In this document: in pieces, positions 12,530 to 25,233 of the stretch
Position numbering within the stretch: the stretch's first letter is position 1
Layout of the letters: each line of letters starts with the position of its first letter
DNA from: Ophioderma brevispina
Lineage: Eukaryota; Echinodermata; Ophiuroidea; Amphilepidida; Ophiodermatidae
Length of the DNA stretch: 64,000 nucleotides
Direction of reading: 5' to 3'
Assembly: GCA_023653785.1 (NCBI GenBank)
Contig: JAMKCH010022432.1
Location: 1-64,000, forward strand
Notes under the pieces: generated by a model
The model's input: the letters and a program-made list of their open reading frames with translations, nothing else
Told to the model about the DNA's origin: nothing
The model's database searches: none
Position numbers and translations under genes: made by a program

Positions 12530-15500
12530 TGTCTGCAGGTTTTAGTTGCGCTTTCAGACCACTGATTTGGCAATCTTTCAGCAAGTGGCGATCTGCTCAT
12601 GCAATCTGAAGACATGGAGTAGTCTTTGGTAGTGATACGGCTTTTTTATTGCCATCGTTAAAGTGCAACGAGAGATTTCACATATCATGTGTCCCAAAAA
12701 AGTCGGAAGTACTGATTTTTGCCCTGATGTAAGCTTTCCATCAAAAAATCCTATCTGAAAGGATTAAGCTGAGAAATGTCTGTGGTTTAAAAGTTTTGAA
12801 ATTTCTCATTTGCTATAGGAGCAAATGCGAAATTCAGAATATGTTTATATTGAAATATAAGCATCTCAAAATAACTTTATTCTCTCTTTTAAGGAAATAC
12901 CTGTAGGCCTAATACAAGGTAGGACACTCTTTGAGTGTAAATCTATATGAAATTATTATTATGACACAATATGTGGGTGCCTAAAAATCTCTCGTTGCAC
13001 CTTTGAGTAAGGGTGGGTCTTCATGTTTTTTCTTGCTATTTTATTCTGACGAAAGCCAGGAGATAATGTAATAATTGAAAAAAAAAAGTATTCAAAACGT
13101 TCACAATTTTGAAGACAGAAACTATACATGTAAACCATACAAAAAAAATAAAAGAAAAATGGTGATCCATGAGCAAAAACAAAAATAAACACACATATGG
13201 CAAATAACATGTCATACATTAAAAGACAATGCATTTGAAATAAACTAGATATGGAGAAAATAAAATCTGTAAATATATTTTAACCATCTTTGGTACATAT
13301 AAAACAAGACCGTCATATCAATATATTACGAAAGGTTCATTTAAAGCCGCATTGAAATTGCTTTTATTTTATTAACATCCAAAATCATAACTTTATCATG
13401 GGTGACAGCTGTACTGTTTGATGTTTTGATGGATCGCGCTGATCGATGGCGTCGTCCGAGGCGATTCTATGAGATTTTGACCCGAAAATTATGTGACAGG
13501 AACATTAGGTCCATGACCCTATGGTCCTGGAGCAATAACTACATCTGGATGAAATATTATAGTCAAATTTGAAAGAAATGATCCAGGCGCATGGCAAAAA
13601 TGACTCCCAGAGCAGTATTACTTAGAATATTCATACTGCTCCGGGACCATATTTTCCATTATCCCAGAAACAAATAATTAAAAAGGCAGAACAAGAAGGC
13701 TTGTGCTTCACTGTCGTCTGAAAGGATCATTTTATTTATCACTTAAATCTGACCCAATTGGTCATTGATCAACCAACGCAAAAGGATTTCAGCATATGTG
13801 TGAACATAGCGAATGTTCAAGATGCTAGCACAATGATGGATTTAATGAAAGTGATGCCTAAAATTTTCCCTTGGAGTGCTATAACCCAAAGATCTCCCTG
13901 ACGACTTACTGGAAGTCAAAACTGTATAGAGCAAGAAGAGATTGGCCGCGGATTACAACGTACAAAATAATCACGCACGCAAGATATTGAAGTGTTCAAC
14001 TTCCAAAGCATGAACTTCACTGGTGGAAGGAAAACCGGCGAAGCCAAAAGGTGTTAAGCAAGAAATATGAGGAGGATGAACAAATGAGTAAATGCTGAAA
14101 CATTGAATTTGTTGCCATTATATACATCTCTGCCTCGAGCGCTGGCCGAAGCATTTCTTGCAGGCGACTACCTGGAAAGCAGTGTAATATATTTATCATA
14201 TTATACATAGATTATTTATAAATATTTTAAAACATTTGCTAATGAATTTAAAGAAAATATAACATACCACCACATATAAACAGTGTTAAAACATGAACTG
14301 TCTTTAGGGTCCCACTAAAAGTAATTTACTGAAAATACTTACTCATTGACTACAGGAAAACACGCTAGTAATAAGCCTTTTATCCAAACATTGAAACAAT
14401 CAATCATATTAAGCGCACGGTTTTTTTTTTAAACAAACGATAGGAACTTGCAAAATACAAAATTAGGTGGGAAGAGGGGGTGAGGAAAGAAAAATATTGC
14501 ACGATCCCTTCCCTTCGGACGCTCAGACGTGGCAGAGAGTGAAGCAAAATCTTTTTAAAAATGCGGCCTAAGCCTAACCAAGCCGCGTTGAAGAGACGAG
14601 GGAGAACAATTAGAACCAATAAACCTGCGCTGTGATTGGTTCAGACGGCCCGTAACATAAACAAATGCCTAGCCAGCTTAGAAATGGATTCAACCATTTA
14701 TTTGGCAAGGGATAATTAGGTACTTTCGATGGACATCGAAATAAAACTTTCCAAATTGCTCCTGGAGTATTGTGCATTCACATATGCTCCAGCAGCATAT
14801 TCAAATATGCTCTTTGACATTAAATATTTGAATTAAAAGTATTTTCCAGATTATATAGCTCCAGGTGCATAGTCCAAACTCTGCTTTCTGGAGCATATTG
14901 ATTAGGTATTTTTCCAGATAATTGTTAATGCTCTCAGGAAAATAGCTCATGAAAATATGGTCTATAGTGATAGCAATCTCAGAATTTCCTCCACATTCAC
15001 TGAACTTATGTGGATGGAATTTCCGTTTGGAGCACAAATATCGTACAAAAGCTCTTTTTTAGGCTTTTACTTACAAAAGTTAGGTTCATGCTTCCACCTC
15101 CACCACTAATTTCCTCATAGGAACAAAACGTTAATCTTTGGTGTTGCGTTACTGGGAAATCGTCGATTGCCTGGGTTATATCTCGAGCTTTTCATATTCA
15201 GTGGATGTGGTTCATTGTTCAAGCGCAATGTCGTAGATTGTTCCAATCATGGCATCAGTCAGTTTGATTGAGGTTGCATAGTCGAAGTCGGCAGTAAACT
15301 GCATTAACTGTGATTCCATCCAATACAAACAATATTGGGTCAGCTCATCTAATACGGGCCTGTATTAGATAAGAAGAAATCCTACTTTGATTCTCGGCAT
15401 TACAACTGTGATAACAATTAGCCACAAACGTAAGATCAAGTTTAGATTCCTGGAAGCAACAACTAGAAGACCAATTGCTTGATTCATTATCGCATATCAA

Positions 15501-16180
15501 GGGTCATATGTATTTGAAAAAAGGCACTGCTTTATTTGTGTAAGGATATGAAAACAACGAACAAAACAACAACGAAGAAGAAGCAGAGAAAAAGAAGAAA
15601 CGGAAAAAAAACTTATCGGTCTAGTAGGTTATTGTAAAGTCTGGGAAGGATTCCTCGTATATTTTGCTTATATTTGAACTGAAACTAACATTAAAACGAG
15701 ATCGTAGCCTGTTTTATTCTCATTGAAATAGCAAGAATGACATTGCCAAAGGCACACCACATATAAAACACCCTTCAAAAAGCTAAAATTAATCCTACCA
15801 TGGTTCAAATTTATGCATGAAAAATGGTACTTCCAGACAAAATTCTTGAAGTGATTGGTTACTTAATTTCTCGTGCTCTAGCGACATATTATCCATATTA
15901 ATGGCTTCGTGATATAGAGATTTTATGGCCAGGTTAATTAAATATGGATGAATATTCACAAATTATTGGGACCCAACCATGCTTAGTTTAAAAATGGTAG
16001 CAAGCTTATATGTACGGAGCATTGCACATGTAGACCTCGGGCCTTGCATTATACACAAACGAGTATTCAATAAATAAAATGAATCCTAATTAATATTGCC
16101 TTTTAATTGGATTCAAGCCAATCTTTGCACAGAAAACAGTTTTTCAAGTGTTTCTGGGTTTGCGAGTACTATCTGTTTAA
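12530..16180. other. AT-rich stretch without a supported gene
   Basis: Holds the hairpin at 13520-13650 and a 24-bp near-perfect palindrome at 15347-15370 (ATCTAATACGGG / CCTGTATTAGAT). A GCTCCAGG-type motif recurs between 14755 and 14905. No coding signal is convincing. Confidence 0.5.
13520..13650. repeat. Small foldback element
   Basis: Ends are inverted: ATGGTCCTGGAGCA at 13520-13533 against TGCTCCGGGACCAT at 13637-13650. Inner arms (TGAAATATTATAG / CTTAGAATATTCA) extend the fold. Probably a MITE relic. Confidence 0.6.
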
Positions 16181-16186
16181 ACATGT

Positions 16187-16553
16187 CGTCGCTGGGCGGG
16201 AAAAAACCTCAATGTGCATTTGACTTTAAAGCAAACCTCACATGTAGTAAAAAAACGCGTCAGATGGACAAAACTATATGTACATTTTCGGAGACACCAA
16301 AAAACTGAATAATTTGCTGTATGTAATGCCAGCACAAGAAAGAGTTCCTTTATGAATATATTTAGGTGGTAATTAATTACCCAGATTCTGAAATAAGGTG
16401 CAAGATGATTACTATCATATTTGGCATGAAATTCAAGCTTGAATCCGATGGTGACAAATGACATATGAGGTTTTAGGCATTGGGCCCACTTTTTACAAGG
16501 AGGTTTTTGAATTTGACCCTATGGAGTACTATGATGTGTTCCGCCCAGCGACG
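16187..16553. mobile_element. MITE with perfect 13-bp terminal inverted repeats
   Basis: A 367-bp element bounded by CGTCGCTGGGCGG (16187-16199) and its exact reverse complement (16541-16553). It contains no transposase. A related end is at 43835-43938 (GCCCAGCGACG preceded by AGGAGGTTTTCAA-type blocks), and a weaker echo lies at about 57010-57055. This suggests a dispersed non-autonomous DNA transposon family. Confidence 0.7.
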
Positions 16554-16638
16554 AGTTGTTTTCTTTCTTTTAAGGAGGTATCTGACAGAGAAAAAAATCA
16601 CATAATTTAAAGCCATACTACTTTCACTTATTGAGAAC

Positions 16639-18345
16639 ATTTAAATGTTTACATTATGTGAAAATGGAGGAGGAAATGCACTTATTTTAGCGATAGCAGT
16701 GACAGCACTGCCACATTCGTTTATGCTTTTCTGGCGTGCTTTTGACAGGTGTTGAAAAGCACGTGATCAATAAACTCACATACCATTGCTTTGTTGTATC
16801 TATGGACCTGTTTGATTTCACAGGTGATAGTGATTAACACTTAAAGTATATGTAGCAGTCCTAATCGGCAACTGGCATACTACCAGGCATACCATGCTTT
16901 GTCATTTTCTATGGACATGATTGATTTAACAGGTGCGAGGTGGTTTAACACTTCGAGTGTTATGTACCAGTCTTGTGGGAAATACCTGCAATTCAAATAT
17001 TATGCAAAATCAGAAATTATTTTACATTTTAGACATCCAGTTGTTTTCGTTAGTTTAAAATGTTTTATTCCGGATAGCTCCTTTAATGAAAGTAAAAACG
17101 GACAATTCCAAACATGAAAATGCCAATGCCAGTCCTCATGCCATTTCAAAAAGTCACCCGGATATAAAATGAAATTAAAAGTGATACAGTTTCACATAGT
17201 GTGTGCTTTTTTATCAATTTATTTTACTCAAGAGAAATCACACAAGTGCATGATCTGTGCTACTCGCAAACTGTTTCAAGACTTACAACAATAAATTATA
17301 CAGCATGGACGCCCAGGAAAACAGGGTTTAAGTTTCCGTTTGAAACTTTAACAAGTAGTTATGGCCATATACCATGCCGAGGTCATGGGAATATACCTGT
17401 AGGTGGCTAGAATATGCAGTATTAATAAGGGAAGCATTATTTGTTGCATGACCAGGGTTTAAAGCCGCTAAACTGCATGTAGGTTTATTGTCCTGCATTA
17501 GAACTCGTTTTCCCTGGTGTTTCCTTTCTCTATCTCTTCCTCTATTATGGCTTATGGAAGTAGGTCATGACAAATGATAAAGGGGCGATGAGGGTCGTAT
17601 ATTTTGTGTTTTATGTTGTTTCTTTTTTTTCTTTCATCATCTTTGCAAGCGGACTAAATTATAGTTGTTTGGGAGATCTATCCTTGGGGTAACTCGGATT
17701 TCAGTTTAGAAGAGTCTTGCCTGCAAGAGTAAAAAAATAGATTAAATTATATTATTGTTTTGGAGATTACCTTCTCCGGTGACGGATACTTTGTCCTTGC
17801 CAGCAGTAGCATTATGTGTGGCTAAAATTATGACCGATTTTCAGAGAAAATGGGATCCATTTTTCTACTTTTGATACAAATTTTGGAAGAAATTTCAAGG
17901 GATTTCTCAAATATTTTGCAAACAAGCCATCTCTGGTATCATGACTACGTTTTCTACCAATGTATCTATATATTTTCTCTATCATGACCGGTGTCTTCGT
18001 GCTCATGACTTCACTTTACTTAATGTTGATTAGAAGTGAAGAACCCTTTCGCTTGAATAAAATCTTAGTCTAACTTGAGTAAACCTTACACATTTATGGG
18101 TAAAATATACTCCGTTTGTGTAAGGTGTACTCAACTTTAACTAAGTTGAGGTGTGTACTTCCATAAGATTTTGGAACTCACCAAGGACATCCGCTTGACT
18201 GAGCTCATCAAAGGATTGTTTGCAAACAGGATGTTCTTGGTTCAGCTCGGCGAAGAAGAGCCGATGGCGTAGGCTCAAGAATGGACTACCCCAATGGAGC
18301 GTGCTCGCGCCTCTCCTGTTCAACATCTATACCAACGACCAAACT
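16639..18345. repeat. Composite dispersed repeat, copy 2
   Basis: Direct-orientation counterpart of 1-2030, with the same order of blocks. It starts right after the MITE at 16187-16553. The array section at about 16740-16970 is shorter than in copy 1. The foldback element recurs at 18051-18180, and the RT section continues into the longer LINE remnant. Confidence 0.85.
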
Positions 18346-19375
18346 ACGAGTGCATGACCTGTCGCTTTATCTCTGCAGACGTTTTGGAATTAGCGCACAA
18401 GATGCAGACTTCACAGTTGTTGAAGAGAGACCCTCCAAAGCTTTGGATGAACTCACTCCTTATTATGAGGAAACTGAACACCTATGTGCAAATCCTTCCA
18501 AGGCACAGGTGTGTGCTTTCCATCTACGCAATCCTGTCTACCTAGGAGTTACCGTCGACCACATTCTCTCATAAGACCTACATCAAGGAGACGAAGAGTA
18601 AAGTATGTTCACGCAATTACGTCTTGAACAAACTCACTGGCACAAGATAGAGCTCTCGTTCACATACACTAATATCGACGGCACTTGCTCTGTTCTACTT
18701 ATATGTGCAGAGTATGCCTGCCCTGTATGGGAATGATCAACCCATGCCAAGAAGCCTGATCCAGCGTTAAATGCCTCCTGTCGGCTTATCACGGGATGTC
18801 TTTGCCAGACTCCAACGGATCGCGGAGAACTTGCACATCCTAGCAGCAGTTGCTCCACCAGACATCCGTCGTAGTGTACCGAGCATGCAAGAGCGTAGTT
18901 GCCAAATATTTAATGAAGCCACTAGTCCGGACAGAGGACTTATACTTACCGCCTAAATCAAGAGAGAGTTCTTAAGAAAAGTCTAATAACCACTTGAACC
19001 AGTATTTAAGGAGTTAGAGACTTACGTGGGAAATAAGTCCTTGCTAGCAATCAAGTAACATCTATTGGTATGAACCTGGCGAGAATCTTCCACCTGGAAC
19101 TGATTCCTCGTGGGCGAATGGCGATAACTATTGAGAACCAGAACGGTCGATTAAGGTTTCCTTGCAGTAGTGGGCTACCTTGAAGCAGGATCAGGACACT
19201 ACCCGTGGTTGTGGAACCGCCACCACAGGACAATGGAAACCCTCTCTTGGGTCTGCCCACTATTGGAGCAACAATGCACAGACAAGGGCCATGCGGAAAA
19301 TGCAGTGAAGAAAGCCCGGACATTGTACCCAATCTCGGGCTAGTCATATTTGAGATCCACCAGTGTGTGGACACG
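18140..19375 (+). pseudogene. Degenerate LINE (non-LTR retrotransposon) RT and C-terminal region
   Basis: Reading across frames gives KILELTKDIRLTELIKG, then NGLPQ (18280-18294) and SVLAPLLFNIYTND (18298-18339). The polymerase box follows at 18372-18383, but it reads S-A-D-V where active enzymes have Y-A-D-D. Downstream come ALDELTPYYEE (about 18440), QVCAFHLRN, YLGVT, then APPDIRRSV (about 18853). The C-terminal tail after about 19200 resembles TMETLSWVCPLLEQQC. This order is that of ORF2 in Jockey/CR1-type elements; the exact clade is not settled. Several frameshifts, stops and the lost catalytic residues make it dead. The 149-codon minus-strand ORF at 19051-19500 is an antisense shadow. 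Confidence 0.85.
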
Positions 19376-19389
19376 ATAAGAATACGAAC

Positions 19390-20231
19390 TTTGACTAAGA
19401 TTTTTAATGAAAGAGCATTTGTTGTGCGCTTTTCCAAAAGATCAAAGCGCATTACAAAAAATACTCTACTAAGGACATTAAAAATGTTGAGAATATACAA
19501 AAAACATTGATTATGTACAAAAAAACAGCTGGTTAAAAAGCAAACTTAAAAAAAAGAATGAATGTTTCCCCCGAGACAAGATGATGCACTATTGGGGAAA
19601 ATGATTGAGTTTTCAGAACCTTTCTGAAAATACGGTGATTGCACAGATCTAGGTCTTACGGAAAATATTCATCACGTGGTGCCAAAGGCATTAAGGCAGT
19701 GTCACCAGCTGATATAAGACGAGTATGAGGCACTTTGAGACGTGTGGTATCTTGTGAAGAACGCATGCCGGGTCTACCAGGATCATAGTGAGTAAGGCAA
19801 TTGATGAGATAAGATGGAGCTTCATCAGCCAGGCATTTGTGCACTAGAAGCATGATCTTGAAGGAAACCCGTTGTTTTACGGGCAGCCAGTGCAATTGCT
19901 TTAGGAGGTTATTGCCTTTCATCACCTGTTTCATATCACGACGAGACTGAAAAATAATCCTAGCAGCACGGTTCTGTAGGACCCGGAGACGATTAAGATC
20001 ATTAGATTTTGTACCAGCAAGTAAAGAGTTGGCATAGTCGAGACGTGAGATGACTAGTGAGCGAGTGATATGGTTGCAGGTGTTGAAATCCATGTAGCGG
20101 CGGATACGGTTGATGTTTTTAAGGTGAAAGTTCACTGAACGGCAGATAGAGCTGATTTGTCTTGACATCGACATTGTGGGGTCGAAGGAAACCCCCAGGT
20201 TCTTAACACATTCAGATAGCGATTTTACTCA
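19390..20231 (-). pseudogene. LINE fragment of a second family (C-terminal RT and 3' end)
   Basis: An open frame runs on the minus strand from just inside a TGA at about 20231 to a TAA at 19656, about 190 codons. It contains KNLGVSFDPTMSMSRQIS, then SLVISRLDYANSLLAG, LQNRAARII, and LLKQLHWLPVKQRVSFKI. This is the thumb and C-terminal part of CR1/L2/Rex-like ORF2 proteins. After SAGDTAL the frame breaks. The following 250 bases look like a decayed end plus a 3' UTR with the GCGCTTTG..TTTTGGAAAAGCGC theme common at the 3' ends of such LINEs. The endonuclease and catalytic RT core are absent, so this is a 5'-truncated dead copy. Confidence 0.85.
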
Positions 20232-20479
20232 ACAGAAACTGGTGGTTTCTTTATTGATCATTTTTGTTTACATTTTAAACAGTGATATAATCTTTCTTGG
20301 CTTGTAATTAGCATAACAGTTTCTGTTTATGTAACTAAAGTTTCCTTACTCTAATAAGGCATCTTCTTTTTATAAGCCCAATGGGGTTGTCTTTGTGTGA
20401 TGGGAAAATTGTATCTTGTGGGGACAATGGTACGTTCATGTTACTATCATTATGGGGGACGGAGTAGCTTGTGGGACAA

Positions 20480-20622
20480 AGGCCATGTCCCCACATGCTA
20501 AATTGCTAAATGCATGTGTTGTTCTCTTTATTTTGGCGTTGCTCTTGTTGAGACCTATACTAAAAGAAAGTTCCAACAACGTATACCTAAATGCATTAAT
20601 TGGTTCCTTGTGGGGACATCTC
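20480..20622. repeat. Possible small inverted-repeat element
   Basis: ATGTCCCCACA near 20486 and TGTGGGGACAT near 20607 are inverted. A third copy, TGTGGGGACA, is at about 20417. Inner TAAATGCAT / ATGCATTA blocks may extend the fold. Limits uncertain. Confidence 0.4.
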
Positions 20623-20882
20623 GAGCCCATAACCTATGTACAGAACGCATAAGGTACCCCCAAGCTTCACACTTACACAATTTTACACATATTTGGTCCT
20701 ACAGAGATACGAATTTACGTATTTGTGGTCTTAAAGAAACATTACACACCTCCTTTATTATATTTACTATATCATTGTTGCTTTATTTTGCTGAATTAAT
20801 TGAATACGTTATCAGCAAACCTTCCGAAAAAGGTTTAACAAAATAACAGTTGTACTTATTACCTGCCCCCAATTCAATTGCA

Positions 20883-21116
20883 TACTCTTTTAATGTAAGA
20901 ATGAATTGAGTGATCACACAAAGGAGAGATTTATCTCACTCTTTTGAAGTGATTACAGCATTCACTCCAAAAGAGCCCAAGGTAAACGTACTATGGGGTG
21001 GAATTTGACACCTTTTGGAGTGGTAAAACTCCTCTCTTTTAGAGTGGACTCTGAAATGGACTCTCAATCTGTGATCTAAAAGAGTGACTTTCAATTTTTT
21101 ACATTAAAAGAACTGT
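20883..21116. mobile_element. MITE-like element with ACTCTTTT-type repeats
   Basis: The left end CTCTTTTAATGTAAGAATGAA is mirrored by the right end TTTTTTACATTAAAAGA. Inside, AAAGAGTG / CACTCTTTT motifs occur several times in both orientations (for example near 20937, 20967, 21045 and 21081). The body is non-coding. Confidence 0.6.
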
Positions 21117-21119
21117 TTT

Positions 21120-22585
21120 AGTCATATATTTGAAAGCATATGACATTCAGACGTCAGATCTCGAAATAACAGTGAGGCCCATTACAAAAGTGTTTAATAC
21201 AAACTGGCGCTCTTTGCATCTGCAAATATGCGAAAGAACCTCTAATATGCCGGGCACCAGTGATCGTTAATGTACATAGGTAGCTGGACCCAACGATCGC
21301 CGTTTTGAATCTAATGAGCTTGGGAATAGCTCCATAAGTTAACGAAAAACAACTTGAGGTATAACTCAACAAAAAGCGCTCGTTATACAACAACCGTACG
21401 ATCTCGGTCAATATTTTAATAATGATATGCCATTAACTTCTGCTTCACACCCATGTAACACCAAACACGCATGGTTGAAAAGTCATTTTTTTATTAACAG
21501 GGAGGGACCATGTGAGTCCTTTCATCGAGCAATTTTTTACATTTAACGCACAAGAAGTCATTAAGTTTCCACATGAGCCGGATGGAAAAGGGTATTGCTA
21601 TTTAACGCGCTGGATATTGGGAAGGTAAACGCTCGGGGCGGACCGCTGTGAATACAACGCTTAGACGAAGTCGGTTAGCAGTGATCTCCCGGTTTTAATT
21701 CTTTATTGGTATGGGGCGAGATGATGGCTTTAATGGGTTCGGTTCAAATATGCTATAAAGGATATCGGGACTCGGCGCGAAAAAGTACAAAAACACAGAA
21801 CATCAATCGGGCATTTATTTCAGCCTCGATTGTGAAAGGTCGATGATCCTCACGCCATGTAGGAAAAAATTGACTTATTGATATACAATGGTGGACACTT
21901 GAAATAATAAGGCAGTAGGTTTATATATCTAAACAACATTAAATGTGAATCTGTATTCCGAGGATGTCAATCAGTTGAAAAGTGTCATATGAATTTGCCT
22001 GATTCCCCTTAGTTCCTATGATGGTTTAATTTGAGTGTGAAATTAAAAATCCGTCGACTGATTAAGCAAACGTCGATACGTGGAAGTTTAAACGCTTCAA
22101 AATGTGGTAAACGTATACATGAGGAATGATCAAATATTATAGCTTACACACAGTGATTTAAAACTACACTGTATAATGAATGTTTAGAAGTTCAGGAAAG
22201 TGCAAATATTAAATACAGTCAAACTCTAAACATTTCGCATTAATACCTAAAGACCTTCCTCAAAAATGCTAAAACATGTTTATTTAAACATGTTTGATAT
22301 AAGGTATGTGAAATGAAAACTGGCTAAGAATAAGAATAAAAGTGTTTCGATATATTTCAAAATGTTGCAAACATTATGGTGCAAATAGTGTTTACAAGGT
22401 GTGTAATTTCTAATCACTGTGTAAAGTGAACAAAAGAAAACAAAAAACAAAAGTAAAGATAAACATATAAAGAAAGACAAGCAAACAGACAATCCGGGAC
22501 AAAAAAACAACCCAATAAACTAAACACAAATCAAAACCAAACAAAATTATGAAAATGAAAAGTAAAAATGACAGTCAAAATGAAA
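21120..22585. other. AT-rich stretch without a supported gene
   Basis: Short ORFs only. AAACATGTTTA occurs as an inverted pair at about 22272-22295. Nothing else was recognised. Confidence 0.5.
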
Positions 22586-22588
22586 CAT

Positions 22589-22715
22589 CACACACCACAC
22601 ACACACACACACACACACGATATTATATATATATCTCTCTCGTCTCTCTATATAACCAATATTTCATATATCTATATATCATATCTATATATTATATATT
22701 ATAATATATATAATA
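22589..22715. repeat. CA then TA/CT microsatellite cluster
   Basis: A CA run to about 22618 is followed by TATATA and CTCTCT patches, then an irregular AT-rich stretch to about 22715. Confidence 0.85.
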
Positions 22716-22905
22716 GAACATCATATAGTAAACAGTATTATTTACAGGTGACTATCTTTGGAATTAAGAGTGCTCCATCCCATTACAGGAGCGTTCAAAA
22801 TAAATTACAAAGTATAGATACCTCTGGAAAGGCAACCGTTACTCTGATTTTCACGGTATACCCATACCCTCATCTTACGATCACTGGTACGATCTTCAGA
22901 CGGTG
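22712..22905. repeat. Dispersed repeat, copy shared with 54785-54970
   Basis: About 190 bp nearly match 54785-54970, including AACAGTATTATTTACAGGTG and TTCACGGTATACC..CTTACGATCACTGG. The differences are small indels. A partial third copy is at 54590-54676. Type of element unknown. Confidence 0.8.
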
Positions 22906-22909
22906 ATAT

Positions 22910-24040
22910 TTATATTGATATTTTTATATTATATATTATATATTATATTTTATTCTCAACCCTTTTATACTGTTATCTTGTGCGACATCCCTGGGATTTT
23001 GATGACTTCAGGCTTTCGCCAATGTTATTTTACTTCCAAGTGGAAATTGCGTAGCACACCAAGAACAATTAAAAGTAATAATGCAACTTAAGACAGTTAT
23101 GACACATTTAATGTGGTCTATAAACCCTCACCTTAATAAAACAACTTTTTGACGCTAATTGGCAGATGGAAGACATTTTATGTCTTGCAGGCACATCTGT
23201 GAACCATGGCGAATACTAAATTATACGCCCGCCTGGCTCCTTCGGTGGACACTTTTTATAAAAGTTCAAAGTTAATTAGGATCTTGACTTCTGACTCCAC
23301 TTTAATTAGACTAGAAATATATTGCTTAAATGTGGCAGGACCCTAAAGAATATAAGTGATTGTAAAAATATTTTGAAATTTGCAGGAATAGCTCAAATGA
23401 CTGATAAGTCTGTAGAAATCTAATAAGTTCCCTTTCCAGCTGTTAGAATTGAAAGGAAAGGAAGAAAACGGCCAAGTGTTCCGGATACGATTCTCCTCAT
23501 TACGTGTTGTATTAAGTGTCCGTGCGGACAGTAATGCTCAAAAAATCTCCGATTATGTCACTTATTAGGTTGCTTTGGTCTTATCATTTGCAGGGTATGT
23601 AGGCTACCTGTACTTGTTACATACATGCAAAAATCTGATTTGACGATTTTTTCGATTTGCTGAATTAGGCAAATTTCACCGATAGTGTCTTTAAGGATGC
23701 AGTCTGTTCGTAGAGTAGAAATTATTGCTGAATATAGCGCGTTTGGAGCTGTATCACGGTGCTAAAGACGGGAAAATGTAAATATAGCGCATAAAGGCAG
23801 CTTATTTGAGCTTAAGAACGTGCTTTCTGAGAAGGCACGGTGCATTACCAGCCAGCGATGTGATGGTTGAAAAAGATTCTTGTAGCATTTGTTCAAATTT
23901 TGGTAACATTTACTGCGACAGATTCGCAATTATAAGTTAGAATAATTGAAGTGTTGAGTGTGTTATGAAACTGTTGACAGATAGTAGAGTGCTCAGCCTA
24001 TCTACAGTAGTATGCCATAGGGGAAGTTGCGTACGTTCGT
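22910..24040. other. Stretch without a supported gene
   Basis: No ORF, repeat or RNA gene could be supported here. Confidence 0.5.
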
Positions 24041-24056
24041 TGTTCGTGTTATACGT

Positions 24057-24178
24057 TGTGTGTGGTGGGTGTGTGTGGGTAGGTGGGTGTGTGGGGGGAG
24101 GGGGGTGTGTGTGTGTGTGGGGTATGTGGGGGGTGCTGTAGTGGGTGGGTGTGTTCCGATGGGTGTTAGGGTGTGGGT
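24057..24178 (+). repeat. G/T-rich minisatellite-like tract with G-runs
   Basis: Nearly all G and T, with many GGG to GGGGGG runs separated by GTGTGT. The Pro/Thr/His-rich minus-strand ORF over it is an artefact of composition. It meets the loose pattern for G-quadruplex formation on the plus strand. Confidence 0.85.
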
Positions 24179-24279
24179 CTGCATGTATGTGTTGATCTAA
24201 GTGTATTTTCTCGAATTGGTATCTGATCGTTGTAACACTAATGATCTAATCAGACTTTGATGTCGATTTTAGTGTTTAA

Positions 24280-24620
24280 AGAGGGGATGACTCGATTTAA
24301 GTCTATAAATTTTTCATCTTGATACAATGGCCTTCACCTCAAACCCTATATGTAAATTTTTTCGCCGATATTTCAACCCGTTTGAAGTGAGAATTAAAAT
24401 ATGATATTTGTAATTCACATAGAGTACTGTGTAAATTAATATTGGTCGACCAAAATGGAGCATATTTTCGCTCAACAAAAACTTTTTTAGCAATACGATT
24501 TCATAGAGTAAATGAGAAAAATAGTAGCTTTCTTCTGATACCAAAATTTTGACCACTTCCGGGGTCTGGGAAGTCTGGGGTCCGTGGGGACGAGGCTATT
24601 AGCGATCGGACTATGGACCT
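24280..24620. mobile_element. Possible TTAA-flanked MITE, degraded
   Basis: TTAA flanks at 24276-24279 and 24621-24624. Ends read AGAGGGGATGACTCGAT and, on the other strand, AGGTCCATAGTCCGATC, which are only partly alike. Listed because its geometry matches the three clearer TTAA elements. Confidence 0.4.
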
Positions 24621-25233
24621 TTAAATAAATAGAAAGGTAGTGCAGTTGCATTAGTTTAAGCTTAAAGAACACAATGGCATAGAAAAAATATAAAGACAAA
24701 ATGAAATGGACCCCTTCTGAAATCACTTCCACAAATTTGACAAAACAAGGCTTCTATGTTTTATGATATATTTTGGTGTGAAAAAATATATCTGTATTCT
24801 TCCAAGGTCCTACTATCATTTGAGAGCAAATTGAAGGAATTCATATTTTGTTGAAAATGTGTCTGTGCCACTTTAACACTCTTTGGTGTTATTTTAATAC
24901 GTGAATAATGATGGTTGAGGTTTAAAACATTTGCCTAGATTCTGGCTAAACCTCTCCAATCTAGGACAACTATTTTATACACTACCAAACCTACGGTACT
25001 AAAAAGTGACACCGAAATCGTTTCATATTCTCAGAGGAACCATGCTGACCTGGTGTTATCTTAACCCCTTAGGTGTTGTCTTTACACATTTTGGACGGGG
25101 AAAGGCACTTGTAGATATTTAAAATAATACCTATAGAGTGTGAAAAACACGAAAAAGTGTTGAAAAAACTACAAGAATATAACACTAGCGACAATTTTTG
25201 GTGCAGTGTAGAAGCGTTGGAGTGTTATTTTAA

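Noticed and set aside
19051..19500. 149-codon minus-strand ORF
   Set aside because: It runs antisense to the C-terminal part of the LINE remnant on the plus strand and has no motifs of its own.
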